In this document: positions 37,501 through 50,579 of the stretch, piece by piece
How the letters are laid out: the number at the start of each line of letters is the position of its first letter
How positions within the stretch are numbered: position 1 is the stretch's first letter
Origin: Ascidia mentula
Taxonomy: Eukaryota > Chordata > Ascidiacea > Phlebobranchia > Ascidiidae
Assembly: GCA_947561715.1 (NCBI GenBank)
Contig: OX387202.1
Location: forward strand, 992,001 to 1,056,000
Length of the DNA: 64,000 bases
Reading direction: 5' to 3'
Program-made: the position numbers and the translations under genes
The notes under the pieces: generated by a model
The model's input: only the letters and a program-made list of their open reading frames with translations
Databases searched by the model: none
What the model was told of the DNA's origin: nothing

Positions 37501-39922
37501 CAAACCAATAACAAACTACATGATGCTTGGGATACAAAATGTATCGCGAACATTTGAAGAACAAGTTGAGTTTTCATGTTTGATAATCATAGCTTTGTTG
37601 TAAGTGTGGCGCATTTGCCAATGCTCTAAACCACAGTGAGGATTGCAGACTAGTCCTGAAGTTCTTCATCAACGTAATCGTTCATCACTTTAAGCAGCAG
37701 CTTGTTGGGGGTGTTGGGGGTACAAGGATATCAGAATGTCGAAGATTTCATGACCAACTTTCTGTTGTTTCATTTATTCGGCGACAACTTCGATGGAAAT
37801 ATTTCAGTCATCATTCTGTCGACGGTTTAATGGGTTTTGGAGCGCCGCTAATGTCCGGCCTGTCAACATGTTGTGTTTACTTTATACAAAGAGTTGTTTG
37901 TGTATCGGAATATGTACACACTATGATGTCACAGATACTCAACAATAGAGACATTGTGGAGCCTTTAAGAATGTTGTGACCACTTGACAGTTGATAAACA
38001 TGACTGACCATTGGTGAGTTTTGGTAAATATGATGTGATTGGTTGGAAAACATGACTATTGTTAGGTTTGATGGCTGTGTGATGAGAATGGTTTGTCGGT
38101 AAACAACAATTTTAATGGAATACTTGTGTTAGTTTGAGCTCCTGGGGAACTTAAACCTTTTTCGTTGACGTTTTTATGCTTTGATTCAAAATATAACAGT
38201 TTGTGTTCATGAGGTGTGTTTTTGAAATTAAGGCAGACGTGTTATTTTGTGATTACTTTTCTTTTGATGCTTTTGTAAATATACTGAGTACACTGTACTG
38301 TATATTAGCGTTGTAAATCATAGCGGGTTCGAATATTAGTTGAACAACATCGTAACATCATTTTATTATTAATTATGTGTGACGTAATAATAACGCTTGT
38401 CTGTTGTCGCTTATGGTTGGACGTAATAATTATAAAAGTAAAAGCTGAATTACCGTCTATAAAGGTTACCTATAGTTCACACCTGACCGTTAACATTCGC
38501 ACAGATTTCTATGTTACACGGACTTATATGTGGATGCAAATCTCGACCTAGTCTTGTTGACGGTTCTTTTGCATCTACTAATTATAAACACTGAAGTGGT
38601 TTGATTCAGTTGCTTAAATGAGCAAATGTAGTAAAACGTGGGTATGTGAGAAGCGAAGAGCTTTCACTGAGGAAATCCTTCAACAAGTTGTGATAATCTT
38701 ATCTCAGTAAGTGTGAGGTTTGGTTTTGTCAGCTGTGGTTTCTTCAGAAAACCTCAAGAATCTCGCCACAATGCCTGACTCATAAAATTACCGACAAGGT
38801 GTTTCCCGCAGCTGAGTAAAAAATGATATTCCCTGCTGTTCACATTGTAAGCTCTTATTAATGCATTTTTGCTGTTCAATTTAAAAGCTTGGCTGCGGGC
38901 TTGTGCATTTTTTTCAGTTGCTGGGTAATAAAAGCAAGGCTATGGTTAAGCTTTGTTGACTTTGTGGTTTAGTCTGACAACGCTGATTAACGGCAGGGAT
39001 TTAACGATGTGTAGACAATGATTAAATTAGTTGCTTGACAATTTCAAAGTGTTGCAGGGCAGAGTTACACCAATACCACCTGTATGACTTTGCAGTGACA
39101 TTGCCAGGTTATTAGGAAGTTGACTAAATGTTATAATGCTTCCGTAATTTACTGTGGGCGTTGTGTTGGAAGTTAACCTGTGTTTTTTTGGCAAGATAAG
39201 TAGTTTCAACATTGCGCTCCGCCGTTGCCTGCGCAGTGTTTGTCGTTGAAACAAAATAATGCGAATCCAAGTCATGATTTCGATAATTTCGAATTATAGC
39301 TGCCGGGTATCAGAATTCTTGCATTTTATTTTTACCGTGGCAATTTATTTAGCAAATGTTTTATCCGCCAAGTATAATAAATGCGTGAGGATTTTGAAAT
39401 TGGGAAATTAAAGAAATTGATGTTTGATAGCGTTGGGTTTTATTGTATTGAGTTTTTTGTCTCTACTTGAAGCCAAAGTTGTCAAATCTTGAATCCAAAT
39501 CTTTGAACTCAAACTTTAGAAATGTTGTTTCGGCAAAAAACTGACGTCAGAGATAATCCCATGCACCTGTTACGTATTGACTTACAGAGGTTGAAAATGC
39601 TGTTTACGCCTGCGTTTAGGCTGGTGTGGGTCCTGCAGCCATTTTCACGCTTATTGAGTTCTTGTGAGGAGAAAGTTGAAGGGATAAAGCATGAATAACT
39701 TCCACTGTTGTGGTGGTGGCCCAACTACTATATGATTTCTATAAAAGTGTCGTTTTAGACACAAACTTATCGTCTCAATCGAAACCGAGCTCAAAAGTGA
39801 GAAAACGACGCTCCTGAAAACATATTCGAACCCAGTGGCCTGGAACACGCACGTGTCAAGGTGTGTGTGGTCAACTTTAATCCTGATAATAACAAGGTTC
39901 CAATCTCTCATCCACGAGAATC

Positions 39923-40045
39923 ATGTCTACCATAACCTTCCATCTTTCAAACCCGCCTCGAGCGCTTCGAGCAATTCTAGAACGTTGCATCACATGTCAA
40001 GATCAACCACAACAATGCGACCGCTGCCAGTTCTTGATTCTTTGA
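39923..40045 (+). CDS. Small ORF in duplicated block (copy 2), CxxC pairs
   Basis: Identical 123-nt partner of the 40-codon frame at 32852-32974, including both CxxC pairs. See that entry for the reading. Coding status is undecided. Confidence 0.25.
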   Translation: MSTITFHLSNPPRALRAILERCITCQDQPQQCDRCQFLIL

Positions 40046-41096
40046 TGCGTTCGCCTCTTTGTGACGTAATAAATTACAGGGTTTGTCGAAGATGACTTTT
40101 CGAATTTCTCCGATTAAGTTTTGATGTTTGTGTAAAATACAGATGTTATGTTGCGGTTTCATCGGAGAGATCAAGATCAAGACTTCGTTTCTTATTTCTT
40201 CAAAGCTTTCCTTTGAAGTTGTTTCTCTCAAAAACTCAAAGACGTTAATCTAACTTTGTGTTTTGATTTGTGGGCTTTGATTGCAATTTTTTGGTTAAAG
40301 ATTCGAATCATTTAAAGAACTGGTCTTTTGGCAAGGTTACAATATTTTAAATACAACCGACGACATTTTTTCTGCCATCCGGTAAGACTTAAACATTTTT
40401 TTGGCGCATGTTTAATGCATGCAATTTTATGTGCTCCAAAAACATATTTAAAGAAATTGTATGAACATTATTTGATTGTTGGGGTTCGTTAATAATTGAA
40501 GCACTTGCCAAGAAATGCAAATGCAGTTTACGCAAACGTCATGCAATGATTTGCGTTTAAAATCGCTTGCGCCAGCTTTAAATTCGATAAGTCATCATAA
40601 TGTTGCGCATCGGAAAGTTGCTGATATTCAAATCAATAGACTATGCATAAATCATAAATCATTTGACAATGAACGCATGAATACCTTTGATGAAATAGTT
40701 TGTATGTTTCGAAATGATTAAGCTTTCTGGTTGTTTTATTTTTAAAAATTCGAAATCAAATTGTTTTTTTTTCCAAACTGCCTTTGTTCCTTCTTATAAT
40801 TCACTGTAAATTCCAACAGTGGCGTAAAATCCAAGACCGTTGAAAAATATCACAACATGTAACGAATAAAGTTGCGGTGAGCTGTGGTGGTTTCACATAC
40901 GGGGGAGATTAGATGGTTGGTGGTTGAATTCAACTCTATATAGTAATTTATGCAATTAAGCTTAATATTTTTAGTGATCACTCGCATTTGTGAGATAATA
41001 TCCTTGTATTAACCTCGACAAAACTCAGCAACTGTGTATCGGACAGCATGGTTGGCAACAAATATCAGGTTGCGCTGACGGCGGGGAAGGAATGAA

Positions 41097-42567
41097 TTAA
41101 TGACAATTGGTGATTCCCCATCTTATACATCTACGATTTATCACAAAAACTTTAATGTTGATAAATAAATTGTTTAAGACTGTTTTTTTACAACGAACTT
41201 AAAGGTGAACTTACAGAAAAATTATACAACACTACATTTGTACGTCACAATACAACACGTAGGTTTTGCCTGAGTTTGTCTAAAAACATCCCCAACGTAG
41301 TCACAACCACTTCAGTTACAAGCGCTATAATGGGCGGATGAGCGGAAGTTAAATAAACGACCCCGTGTAAAGCGGGTCGATCTCCACTACAAGGTCATGA
41401 CAAATTACAAGCAAATATCATCGAAGCAATGCTATTGGTTGGATGGCAGCATTCAATAAATCACTCTGGGAAAAAACGCAAACCAAAAACCCTTCGCATC
41501 TGCTGTTCTCCAAGTGGATCGACAGCAAAGCGAACTCAATACACCTCCTTCGAACGGATTGAGCGCTTCGTTGCTCCTCTTGCGCAAAAACGATAGGAGC
41601 GATTGAGCGAAGCGCATTTCAATTTGCTTCAATTGTTCATGTAAACGGGCTTAGCAAGCACAGACAAATGCCAAGTTTGTCACATTGCATTAGATAAATG
41701 ATAAACATTAAAAGGCAAGTGCTTGACATAGGTTTTAAAGTTGTTTTAGGTGTGGACCTTCCACATTGCATGCAGTGTATTGGATTCAACCCCACTAAAT
41801 GTTTTTAGTTTATTTCTTTTTTTTTCCAATTTCATCGCAAACGGCATTTTATTCAAGAGCTCAGTGCCCGTTTCACTCAACATCATCCACGTTCGTGCCA
41901 TGCATAAAAATCGAACATTTCAATTATGCGTCTGGGTTTCTCGCAAAAAAAAACCGTTAGGAATAAAGGAATATTCTTCGACACCTTTACGCCCACAATT
42001 ACAGACTGCTTCGGCTTAATTCACATTTCAGGAACTTGCTCAGTGCGAATTAAACCCGCAAAAATATTTTCTCACGGTTTAACGCAGCAGGTTTGTCGGT
42101 TTTACCGAGAAAACCTTGTCATAATTTCCAATTAAATTTGTGGCTTTGGGTCTTGATTTGTTTTTGAATCCATTCTTGCTCAAAATATTGCTACAGGAAA
42201 CAGCAATTATCTTATCCCAGAGTGATTTATTGAATGCTGCCATCCAACCATTGCTGTTTGTTTGTTGATTTCTTATTTGTTTGTTGATTCTTGTCATAAC
42301 CTTGCTGTAGTTGAGGTCGATCCGCTTTATACGGAGTCGTTTATTTAACTTCCGCTCATTCGCCCATTATAGCGCTTGTAACTGAAGTGGTTGTGACTAT
42401 GTTGGGGATGTTTTTAGACAAACTCAGGCAAGACCTACGTGTTGTATTGTGACGTAGACACTCTTATTGTATTATGACGTAGACACTCATTCTGCATCAA
42501 CATTAAAAGTTTAAATTTAGTGATAAATTGTAGATATATGTGATGGGGAATCACCAGTTGTCATTAA
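41097..42567. mobile_element. Long inverted-repeat element with TTAA ends
   Basis: Arms of about 375 bp (41097-41471) and 353 bp (42215-42567) are imperfect reverse complements around a 0.74-kb centre. The outer ends read TTAATGACAA and TTGTCATTAA, so both borders are TTAA, the piggyBac-type target. No transposase frame is visible, so it would be non-autonomous. Part of the centre (41995-42102) also appears in the other duplication copy at 33444-33545, so either the element or a part of it is older than the duplication. Confidence 0.65.
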
Positions 42568-44290
42568 TCCATCCTCTTTAAAAACGCAACATCATAATGG
42601 AAGACGAACCGCCTTCTGTATTCTGTGTGAAAGTCGTTATTCACAACTATTCACGTTTTATTTCGGTAAAATCACAAAAAGCCAGAACGCATTCCGTGTG
42701 GACCAAGAGCTTGTGGGGAGGCTGAGTTAAACCTGTTCAGAATGAAACGGAGCCAGGAAATTGGCGGGAAAATGATCGGATTTAGATTAGGAAGGAATCA
42801 CCTTCAAAGTTGGTGTTGGAAATCTAATCTTTGCCACAAGATAAATATTTCTATCTTGTATTTGGAGAGCAAACTTTATTCGCTCACTATCTTAATGGGA
42901 TCAAAGTGAACTTGTGAAGATTTTCTTAAGTCTGTTTGCGTTTTGAGAAAATTGAGATTTGAAGATCATAATTTGCCTGAGTGTGAGTTGTTCGGAATTC
43001 TTGTTTATTTTATTGTGGTTTCTACAAAATTTTCATCCATTGCTTTCCTTGAACCCCAGATAGCATTATTGTGTTCAAATTTATGTTGAATATTTAACCG
43101 TGTTCCGTTAGTTTCCACTGCTTAATCCAGTAGGATAGTTTTTACCCAAACCAATCCACACATTCTGACATCCCACTGCCGACTTGAACGCAAAGCACTT
43201 GAATGCAAAGTTTGTTCGGAATGTTCAACTTCAACAACGCTATGAGTGTTTCAACCACAGCAGCAGGTTGTAACAGTACAGAGAGGTTGTGTTTTACAAC
43301 GGGCGGGTTTGTTACTCACACATTGCCTTCTGTCAAGTTCGATATGAGGACAATTCCGGGATCGTATTTTATTTTCTTTAATTATAAAGGATTGTTTGCC
43401 TTTGTGACGTAACCATGCCGCGCCGCCCACTGGCAAATACACTTTGTTGTTTAGAATAAGGCCTTTGTCCTTGAATGGAGAATTTTAATGAACAGTTGTT
43501 TGAGGAAAGGTTATCCTCATCATAGATATACTCTGCGTGTAGGTGTTGCAATGAAATTTTCAAATTAAATGAGACGCTTTCAAATCAAAACGATCGACGT
43601 TGATTGAAATATGATGTCATAATGCACAAAGTAGTTTTACAAACAGCCAAACAGATTGTAATTATAGTGATGCATCTCACGTTGTAATAAGAGTTGGCTT
43701 CCTTGCGTTTTGTACTAACAATCGCGTGTATTACAAACAATGGGCTCTTCGGCAATGTATTGTCGTGTTTTTCGCGTCACAATCCGCAGCATTGTTGGAA
43801 GTAGTTTGAAGTGTTTCGTCGTCAACGAGAATAATCGTTACGGCAGCTTATCTCGAACCATAAAAAGAACGTTATTACGGTCTTAGATTAGATTGTATAA
43901 TGAGGTGTGCTGTATCTTGTCATGGTAGGTTATCAACCCGCTATTCACACAATACATGCTGTCATGTCTACTGACTTCACGCCAGACCTCAACACAACTG
44001 TTTGCCAACCTCTTGTTTGCCAATAAAGGGTCATTTGTTACGTAGTAACTCGTGACCCGTAACGTCGCACAGGTGTTTGCAACAAGCTTGGCATTTTTTC
44101 AAAGCGCGACGGCCTAAAGCCATCAATGATACCCGAGTATTTATGGGAAGCAATTAAACCCTACTTATCCAAACCTGGCTAAACTTATGCGATTAATCAA
44201 GTCACCACAGCATGTGGTCTGTGTTCCAACCACCATAGCATGGGAAGTAGGTCCAGGCGTTTCCGAAAAACCACCAGTCTATCATCTTAC

Positions 44291-44416
44291 TTAGCGCAAT
44301 ACGGTGCCTTTTTCGTGCTGTGTCTCGCATAATGATCATACAACGTGCTGCGACCTCCATTCGAACGTCGGCAATTTGCGGATTGTCGGCGGGACAAGAT
44401 TGCCGCAAAACCCGCT
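44291..44416 (-). other. Exon-like open segment, unknown gene
   Basis: On the minus strand, ATTTCAG precedes 44416 and GTAAGA follows 44291. The frame between reads RVLRQSCPADNPQIADVRME and on to RKRHRIAL without a stop. No neighbouring exons could be joined and no family is recognised. It may be an exon of a gene I could not assemble, or chance. Confidence 0.25.
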
Positions 44417-47400
44417 CTGAAATGTTAAGTTCGACGAGATTTCATTAAGTTTGTTTTACAGCAGTTAGGAATCAGCCAGCATGTATCTCAGTAAACCATC
44501 AAGTCGGTTTGTTAGTTTTGTTGAGCCTTGATTGAGTTTAACACTTTTTTGTATGTGATTGTTAATATTGAATCCACTCACTCAAATTGAGTCAGGCAGA
44601 GAAAGGGGAATCACCTAATCGTTAATTTTGTCTTTCATTCCACGTTCTGAGCAACTTCCTGTGGTGAGTTTGAACTCATTTCACGTCTCTGGGTGTTGTA
44701 AGCGTCTTGAAATGAGTCAAGGGTCAGTGTTGAAGCTTTGTCGGTTGTTGAGTGATGCAGTTGGTTAAATACGAGGTTCGGTGTTTGCATTGCAAGAAAT
44801 GTGTTAAGTTAAAACTGGAACTTATTTGGTAATAAAGGTTAATTGTGACGTGTTTATTGGGTTTGTCACGTGAACAGATCAGGGCTTTTTTTAATTTAAC
44901 TTTCATTAAAATTAATTCAGTCGTCTGCCCTCTAAGATCCAAACGCACCAGCGTTAACATTTACTTTCAAAACCACAGATTCGACACTGGAGTCGGCAGT
45001 CACGTTTTGGTGAATGATTATGACGGGGTTTAAATATTCTGACAACGGGTATGCGTGTGGTTCCGTGATGTTTGAGTTTGGCGTTACAACATGTCTGATA
45101 TATTAAAACCGTGCTTGCATTGTCAGATTGAATTTGTACATTTTCGATACAATGAGTAAATGATATCAAATATTTAAGCATTGACATTGTGAAATGATCA
45201 AGAGTTTCAGTCGATTTTGTAACATATTGAGGTTAGGAAACTTGCGAGATATCTAGATGTGTTTCAATGCTTTCAAATGAAACCCCAACACCAAGGGAAG
45301 TTATTCGTATCCGGTTTGCATTGAGAAGTTGCAGAAACATCATGAGGTCATGAGGTTCCCTTCAGCAAGTTTGTCAGATGCGTAGAAACCGCTTTGGATA
45401 AAACAATTATCACACTGATTCGAGTAAACGTAGTAAAGTAGGTAAGGTGTGTCCTTATTATGATGAACACAATAATGCATGCAATTACGATAAATCTGTT
45501 ATGTTTGGACAGTGTTTGTGTCAAAACTAACTATTTTCTGTACGTTTCGATGAGAGATTTTCACTCTTGTAATTTCGAGAAAAGTTGAACATTAGTTCAC
45601 AAAATCGTCATAACTTATCGCTAGTTTTCTATAATAAAGCAATTTACAACAATTTCACTGATGTTATCTGACTCTCTGTGTAGATGTTCTCTACATTTTC
45701 GCATCGAAATTACATTGTTCAGTTGTCGCGTATTTGTTGAGCTGGGAAGGTAACACAATCCTGTCATTATATAGATCGGGTAAAAAATTCAAATCCGCCG
45801 GCCTCGCATCACTTATTCTTCGTCAAAGTTGGGCGGTTGCTTGGGTAAAAAAAGGGATTTGTTGCAAATAACTTGGGAAGCATGAAGCGATTTAAACAAG
45901 TTTTGTAATCAGACTTTGCTGTTTGGATAAACTTTACAGTGAGAAATATTTGTTAATGCCAAAATAAAACTACTGCCTTTAACACTGCTTTCTGATGGAA
46001 CGGAACGTGATGTAATTATGACGGTTTAAATTTCGCTTTGATAATGTCATGATCAGGTTTTAAATATTCCGCCAAGATATAAAGGCGACATCGGTTTATC
46101 GGATGAAATGTCATTCCACAAAACATTACGTAAATCCCCCCATGGGACAAAACCTTAAGTCGGGAAACCATGGATGAAAAGGTGGTGGAATATCTGGCAG
46201 GAAGATGTGTGGTTGTGGTGAGTGTTGGGACGCCACCCATGGTGACATCAAATATTGACTTTCACTGTGGGGTGTCTTGCCAGGGATTGGACAAGGAGCT
46301 TGCAGGTGGGGGTTCAAAGACAATGCTACTAATGAGATCATATATTTGCTGTACAATGCACTTAGGCAAGCATGCGTTACATGAACTCGGCAATAAATTT
46401 ATGTCGTTTGTCATGAGTTGTGGAGGTTTTTTGTCGTCACAAACGTCGCGTTTTGGCGCTTAAACTTTAGTCATGCGTTCCACTCATTACGTCATTTTGA
46501 AGAAGGTCATTTTCAAGGTCAATTGGTTTTCTAATTGAACGCGGGAAGTAAAATATTTAGAACATGAGGTCATGGGTTGACGTAATGCGTGTTGTGATGC
46601 AAAATATCCGTGATCTTATTGTTACGTCACTATGTAAAAGTTCAATACTTCAATAATTTATTTCCTAATTTCGAAATGCGAGGTATGTGAATACTTTCTG
46701 TGAATAATTTTATTCTATACAGACCCCCTATTTCCTATGCTTCTGTCAGTGAATCGATCACCGAAAAATAGGGTGTAAGATTTCCATGCAGTGTTTGAAG
46801 AGTTGTGAACATAAGCTCTCGTTCACACCTAATTTACTCCAATTTATCTTCACTCGCTCAGTGCAGTTTAAAAACGGTCGCCACCTCGTAATTCGATCCA
46901 ATTTCTCCCGCCACAGTTTGACATTCGATCACATGACGTCACGACGCGGTACCCTGTATTGTTGTCCGTTCCATTCCATACTTCATGTTCCCTGTGTGTT
47001 TGTCCTTGTTTGTTGATCAAATTAATCAGGGTTGAAGCAGATTATCTCATTTCCCAAATTCCCAACATTACACACATGATAAAAAATCCCATCGTCAAGC
47101 GATTAAAATACCCCAAAGTATATGAGGCAGGAATATCTCAGTCAGAATCCGGTTGTTCTGCCTCTTATCAGACTGTGATTACTACGTGTGTGGTAATCTT
47201 GTATGTTATCCCGGTCTTCACCAACCTCTCATATCCCGAGATAATCCTCAACCCCAGGAATTCTCATTGTTGTCGATGACGTTTAAATCGTCACGGAGGT
47301 GGGGGGGGGGGGTGATTGTTCTCCAGTCTCGTGTTTGTTTGCTCACAATTGACCTTTTTATCTTCGTTCGAATTCTCGATTCTTTTGTCACGTTTAAAAC

Positions 47401-48962
47401 TCGTTCTGGTGTTGATTCTCAGATTTAAAGATGATTTGTTATTGTGTGACTTCCCATGCACACGTACTCGGTTGAAAACTTACTTGTATTCAATTATGAG
47501 TTTGCTGCAATTCAATCTTCTGTGTTTTGCTTATTTATCATAACACTATTTATTGGTGTAGGATTAATAAAAAGTCGGTATAAGCTGTCACAAACCTGGC
47601 AGTAACTTAGGATTGCATGCAAATTTTCAAATGTGCAAATAAATAAAATTTTCAAATAATCAAATATTTGGAAATTTCTAAATTCCAACCAATCACCAAC
47701 CTCATGGCGATAGATTGCCCAATTCTCCGTCTGGCGCCTGAAGTTTTCGATACCAGGCGTTGTTCAGGATTACAAGCCTCGTAAAGTGGCAAATTCTACT
47801 GCACTAGTTGCCGGTTGATGTTGGTCGCTTACGAGAGACGCCAAGTCACTACAACTGCCCGGATTTCCACTTCAACGCTCACTTATCAGTTACACTTGTT
47901 GTTGTGTTGGTGCCCACGCGGTCAATAATTATCAACTGAAACAAAGTGGCAAAGATATCTTGCAAGGAAACAGGTTATTTTCATGTAAGAAAGACTTTAA
48001 ATATGCACTGAATTTGTTTTTCTGGGTGCGTGATTGGCGAATCCCGCTTCCTTATCAAATTACAAGAAAGTCAAAAGGTTTCGTAACATTTCGACGGTTT
48101 TGCTTTAAATAAATGCGTATTTTCCCCACGCTGTGTTTTTTCACTACATCTTGTTGCATAGCAACCGAAACGTTTGTTTTCCTAACTGTTATTGCCGGAA
48201 TATTTTTTTTGTATTGATAATATTCCTGGCAACAAACAGTACCGAACTAATTCACATAGAAATGTAATCTGTGGTGAAAACCGCTCATCGGTCAGATCGG
48301 TGACGTCACAGGGGGAAGCAGCAACTTTATTCCCGTGTGAAGCCGAGAAAACAAAAGACTGAAAGGGAAGGAAAACGCGAATCTATTGTTCCGATTTCTT
48401 TCATGCGAGCATCGAACCACGTGTAGCGAATTCCACAACTCGTTACTCGACTTCTCGCGTTGTTCGGTGTTTCGTTTGATTTGTGGGAGAGGAGAGGATG
48501 GATTTGATTTATCACCGAGTTCGTCAGGAAGGTTTATGGTATATGTGGTCGTTGTTAAACAACCAACCAGCGTCCAGTATTTGATCACGTGTTTTTCTTC
48601 GGTAGTTTTGTTAGTTTGTTTTCCAAAGCTTTGTACTTACGTCATTTTACTTGAATGGACAAATCTAAAGTTTGATTTCTGCGCATACGCTCTTGTCATT
48701 GCTACAGACAGTGTTAAAAACAGCGTGTCTTGATCAGTCATTATCACCAATACATTGTGAAATAACAGAGACTAATGCAGTATTGTTTGCTTTCCGTTTT
48801 ATGTGAAGTGTTTAAGTTATTTTAATCTTGCGTGAGCTACCAGGAAATCTTTCACTTTCAACTCCAATTCCATAAATCCAGCGAAATTTTAAACCCAGCA
48901 AGTTTCCCCTGACGATCTTGTCAGGCATTGCTCGTGTGCAGCTTAGCAAACATTGAAGGCAG

Positions 48963-49136
48963 GTGAAGATTGTGACGTTCGTTGGAACTTCTTGTGTTTC
49001 AGCTGCCAACCATCTGCTATCTGACATGAGACCAGGAGCCACCCCGCCATCCATCAAACCAGATATGATCGGGAAGACTTGGATCATCTCCGCATTCCAC
49101 TGTGAGGAAGCCGCCAATCACAGGCACGGGATAACG
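48963..49136 (+). other. Exon-like segment, open on both strands
   Basis: The plus frame reads VKIVTFVGTSCVSAANHLLS and on to HCEEAANHRHGIT, bounded by GGCAG at the left and GTGAGT at the right; a second acceptor, TGTTTCAG, lies inside at 49001-49002. The minus strand also holds a 101-codon frame (48812-49117) with its own ATG. The base composition looks coding, but I cannot decide the strand, find partner exons or name a family. Confidence 0.3.
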
Positions 49137-50365
49137 GTGAGTTTGGAAAGCATCCGAAAGGTGTTGAAGGGATATCTTGATTTCTTGCTGATGATTGAGA
49201 AAACTTTTCCTCTCACTGTCGGGCGTTTAATGGAAATTCACTGAAAATCTGTCAGCTTTATTGAGATTTTCCTCCGTATCGCGAGATATTCTTGCGGCTG
49301 TGAAGCTTTTAGAGAAAAATTGTCTTGACGGGAATTTTGATTTGCGGAAAACGCGGTTCAAACTTTGGACAACCTTTTGTAACCTCCTCTGTACGAAGTA
49401 AAACCAATTGAACTTTACTGTAGAGGGGAGGACGGTTCATGTCTTCATATTTCCTTCCCGCTCTACTGCGTAAAATGCTTCTCAGGGAGAAATGAAATGA
49501 ATTTATTGTCTTTTAGTCAACTTTGTTCAGGTCTTTTCAAAACTCTTCACTGTGTTTGTTAAACTTGACAACATGATTCATGACACAAATTTTTTCCAAT
49601 TCAATTATCCTCTTCAATTACTCTTTGAAAATTACAAGCAATTTTGAAGGTTGAATTGACGTCTGTGTCAACCAAGCAGATTCATTTACGTCATCTTGTG
49701 AGATTTATTTCCCAGCTTATCTTACGTGGTTCATAATGGTCGGTTTGCAGTGAGAGTTGTTTATCATGGTGCATGATGACGTAACGCGGGAAGTTAATTG
49801 CATTATTTCTTTGCATAAACAAAACACGGTTGCCTGAACGCAACAGCAAGACCTTATTAGGTGAGGTGTAGATCCCGCTGTAGTCGCAAAACCTCTTCAA
49901 ACCTGTTGTTTCCTGCTGGGCGAGCTGTCAATCAAACCCGAGCCTGATAAATCGACGCGTCTGATTGTTTTGTGTCGCGTTCTGTGGGTGGAAGTGTTAC
50001 GTCACATCCCGTGCCCAACCTGACTAAAACTTGGTTGAAAAACGTGAAATTCGCGAATATCGGAGGACGTGTGACGTCATATGCCGCCGGCTTTGTTGTT
50101 GTTTGTTTGGTGTTCGAGTTGTTGTTGTGGTTTGTGGAGATAAACATGTGATCACTTTTGCCAGGTCAGATATGTTACCTCAGACAACATAGGTTTCGTC
50201 ACAAATTAAATTGATTTAAGTGTTATGTATGTTGTACCTTACGTATGTCATATGTAAAACGACTGAATCGTTCTTGGTGAAAATAATCCTTGCTGATAAT
50301 TTTACTTTCGTTTACCTCGCATTTAAATGTAATCGCACGGACATTACACAAGAAAAGGTAATGAT

Positions 50366-50579
50366 TTTTAGTCAAAAAGTGATCACGTGATTTAATGACG
50401 TCACAACGTTTGCAAAAAAGAAAAATTTTTAACACTTGGCTTTGCGCGAGGTTCCAGTGAAGCGAAAATTGATAAATATGGACGTCATCAGTTCTTCGAA
50501 TACTTTTTTGCACTTTCAACTTTTTGCCTTGCAACGTTGTGACGTCATTAAATCACGTGATCACATTTTGACTAAAAAT
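50366..50579. repeat. Inverted-repeat (foldback) element
   Basis: Arms of about 50 bp at 50366-50417 and 50528-50579 are near-perfect reverse complements built around GTGATCACGTGATTTAATGA and a following CGTCAC. About 110 bp lie between. It looks like a small MITE; a target duplication is not clear. Each arm carries TGACGTCA and CACGTG, so it spreads transcription-factor-like sites. Confidence 0.65.

Larger units (their letters stand above)
37840..47460. repeat. Segmental duplication, copy 2
   Basis: This is the right-hand partner of the 30.5-37.5 kb segment, in the same order and orientation and directly adjoining it. It is longer, mainly because about 1.5 kb of inverted-repeat element lies near 41.1-42.6 kb and further sequence near 44.1-46.2 kb. 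A further 60-bp block at 38476-38535 matches 68-127 at the far left of the window. No gene with consistent splicing was found. Confidence 0.75.

Noticed and set aside
46170..46463. 97-codon frame starting MDEKVVEYLAGR, partly similar to 36.18-36.24 kb
   Set aside because: The matching part of the other duplication copy does not keep the frame, so the similarity comes from duplication and not coding constraint.
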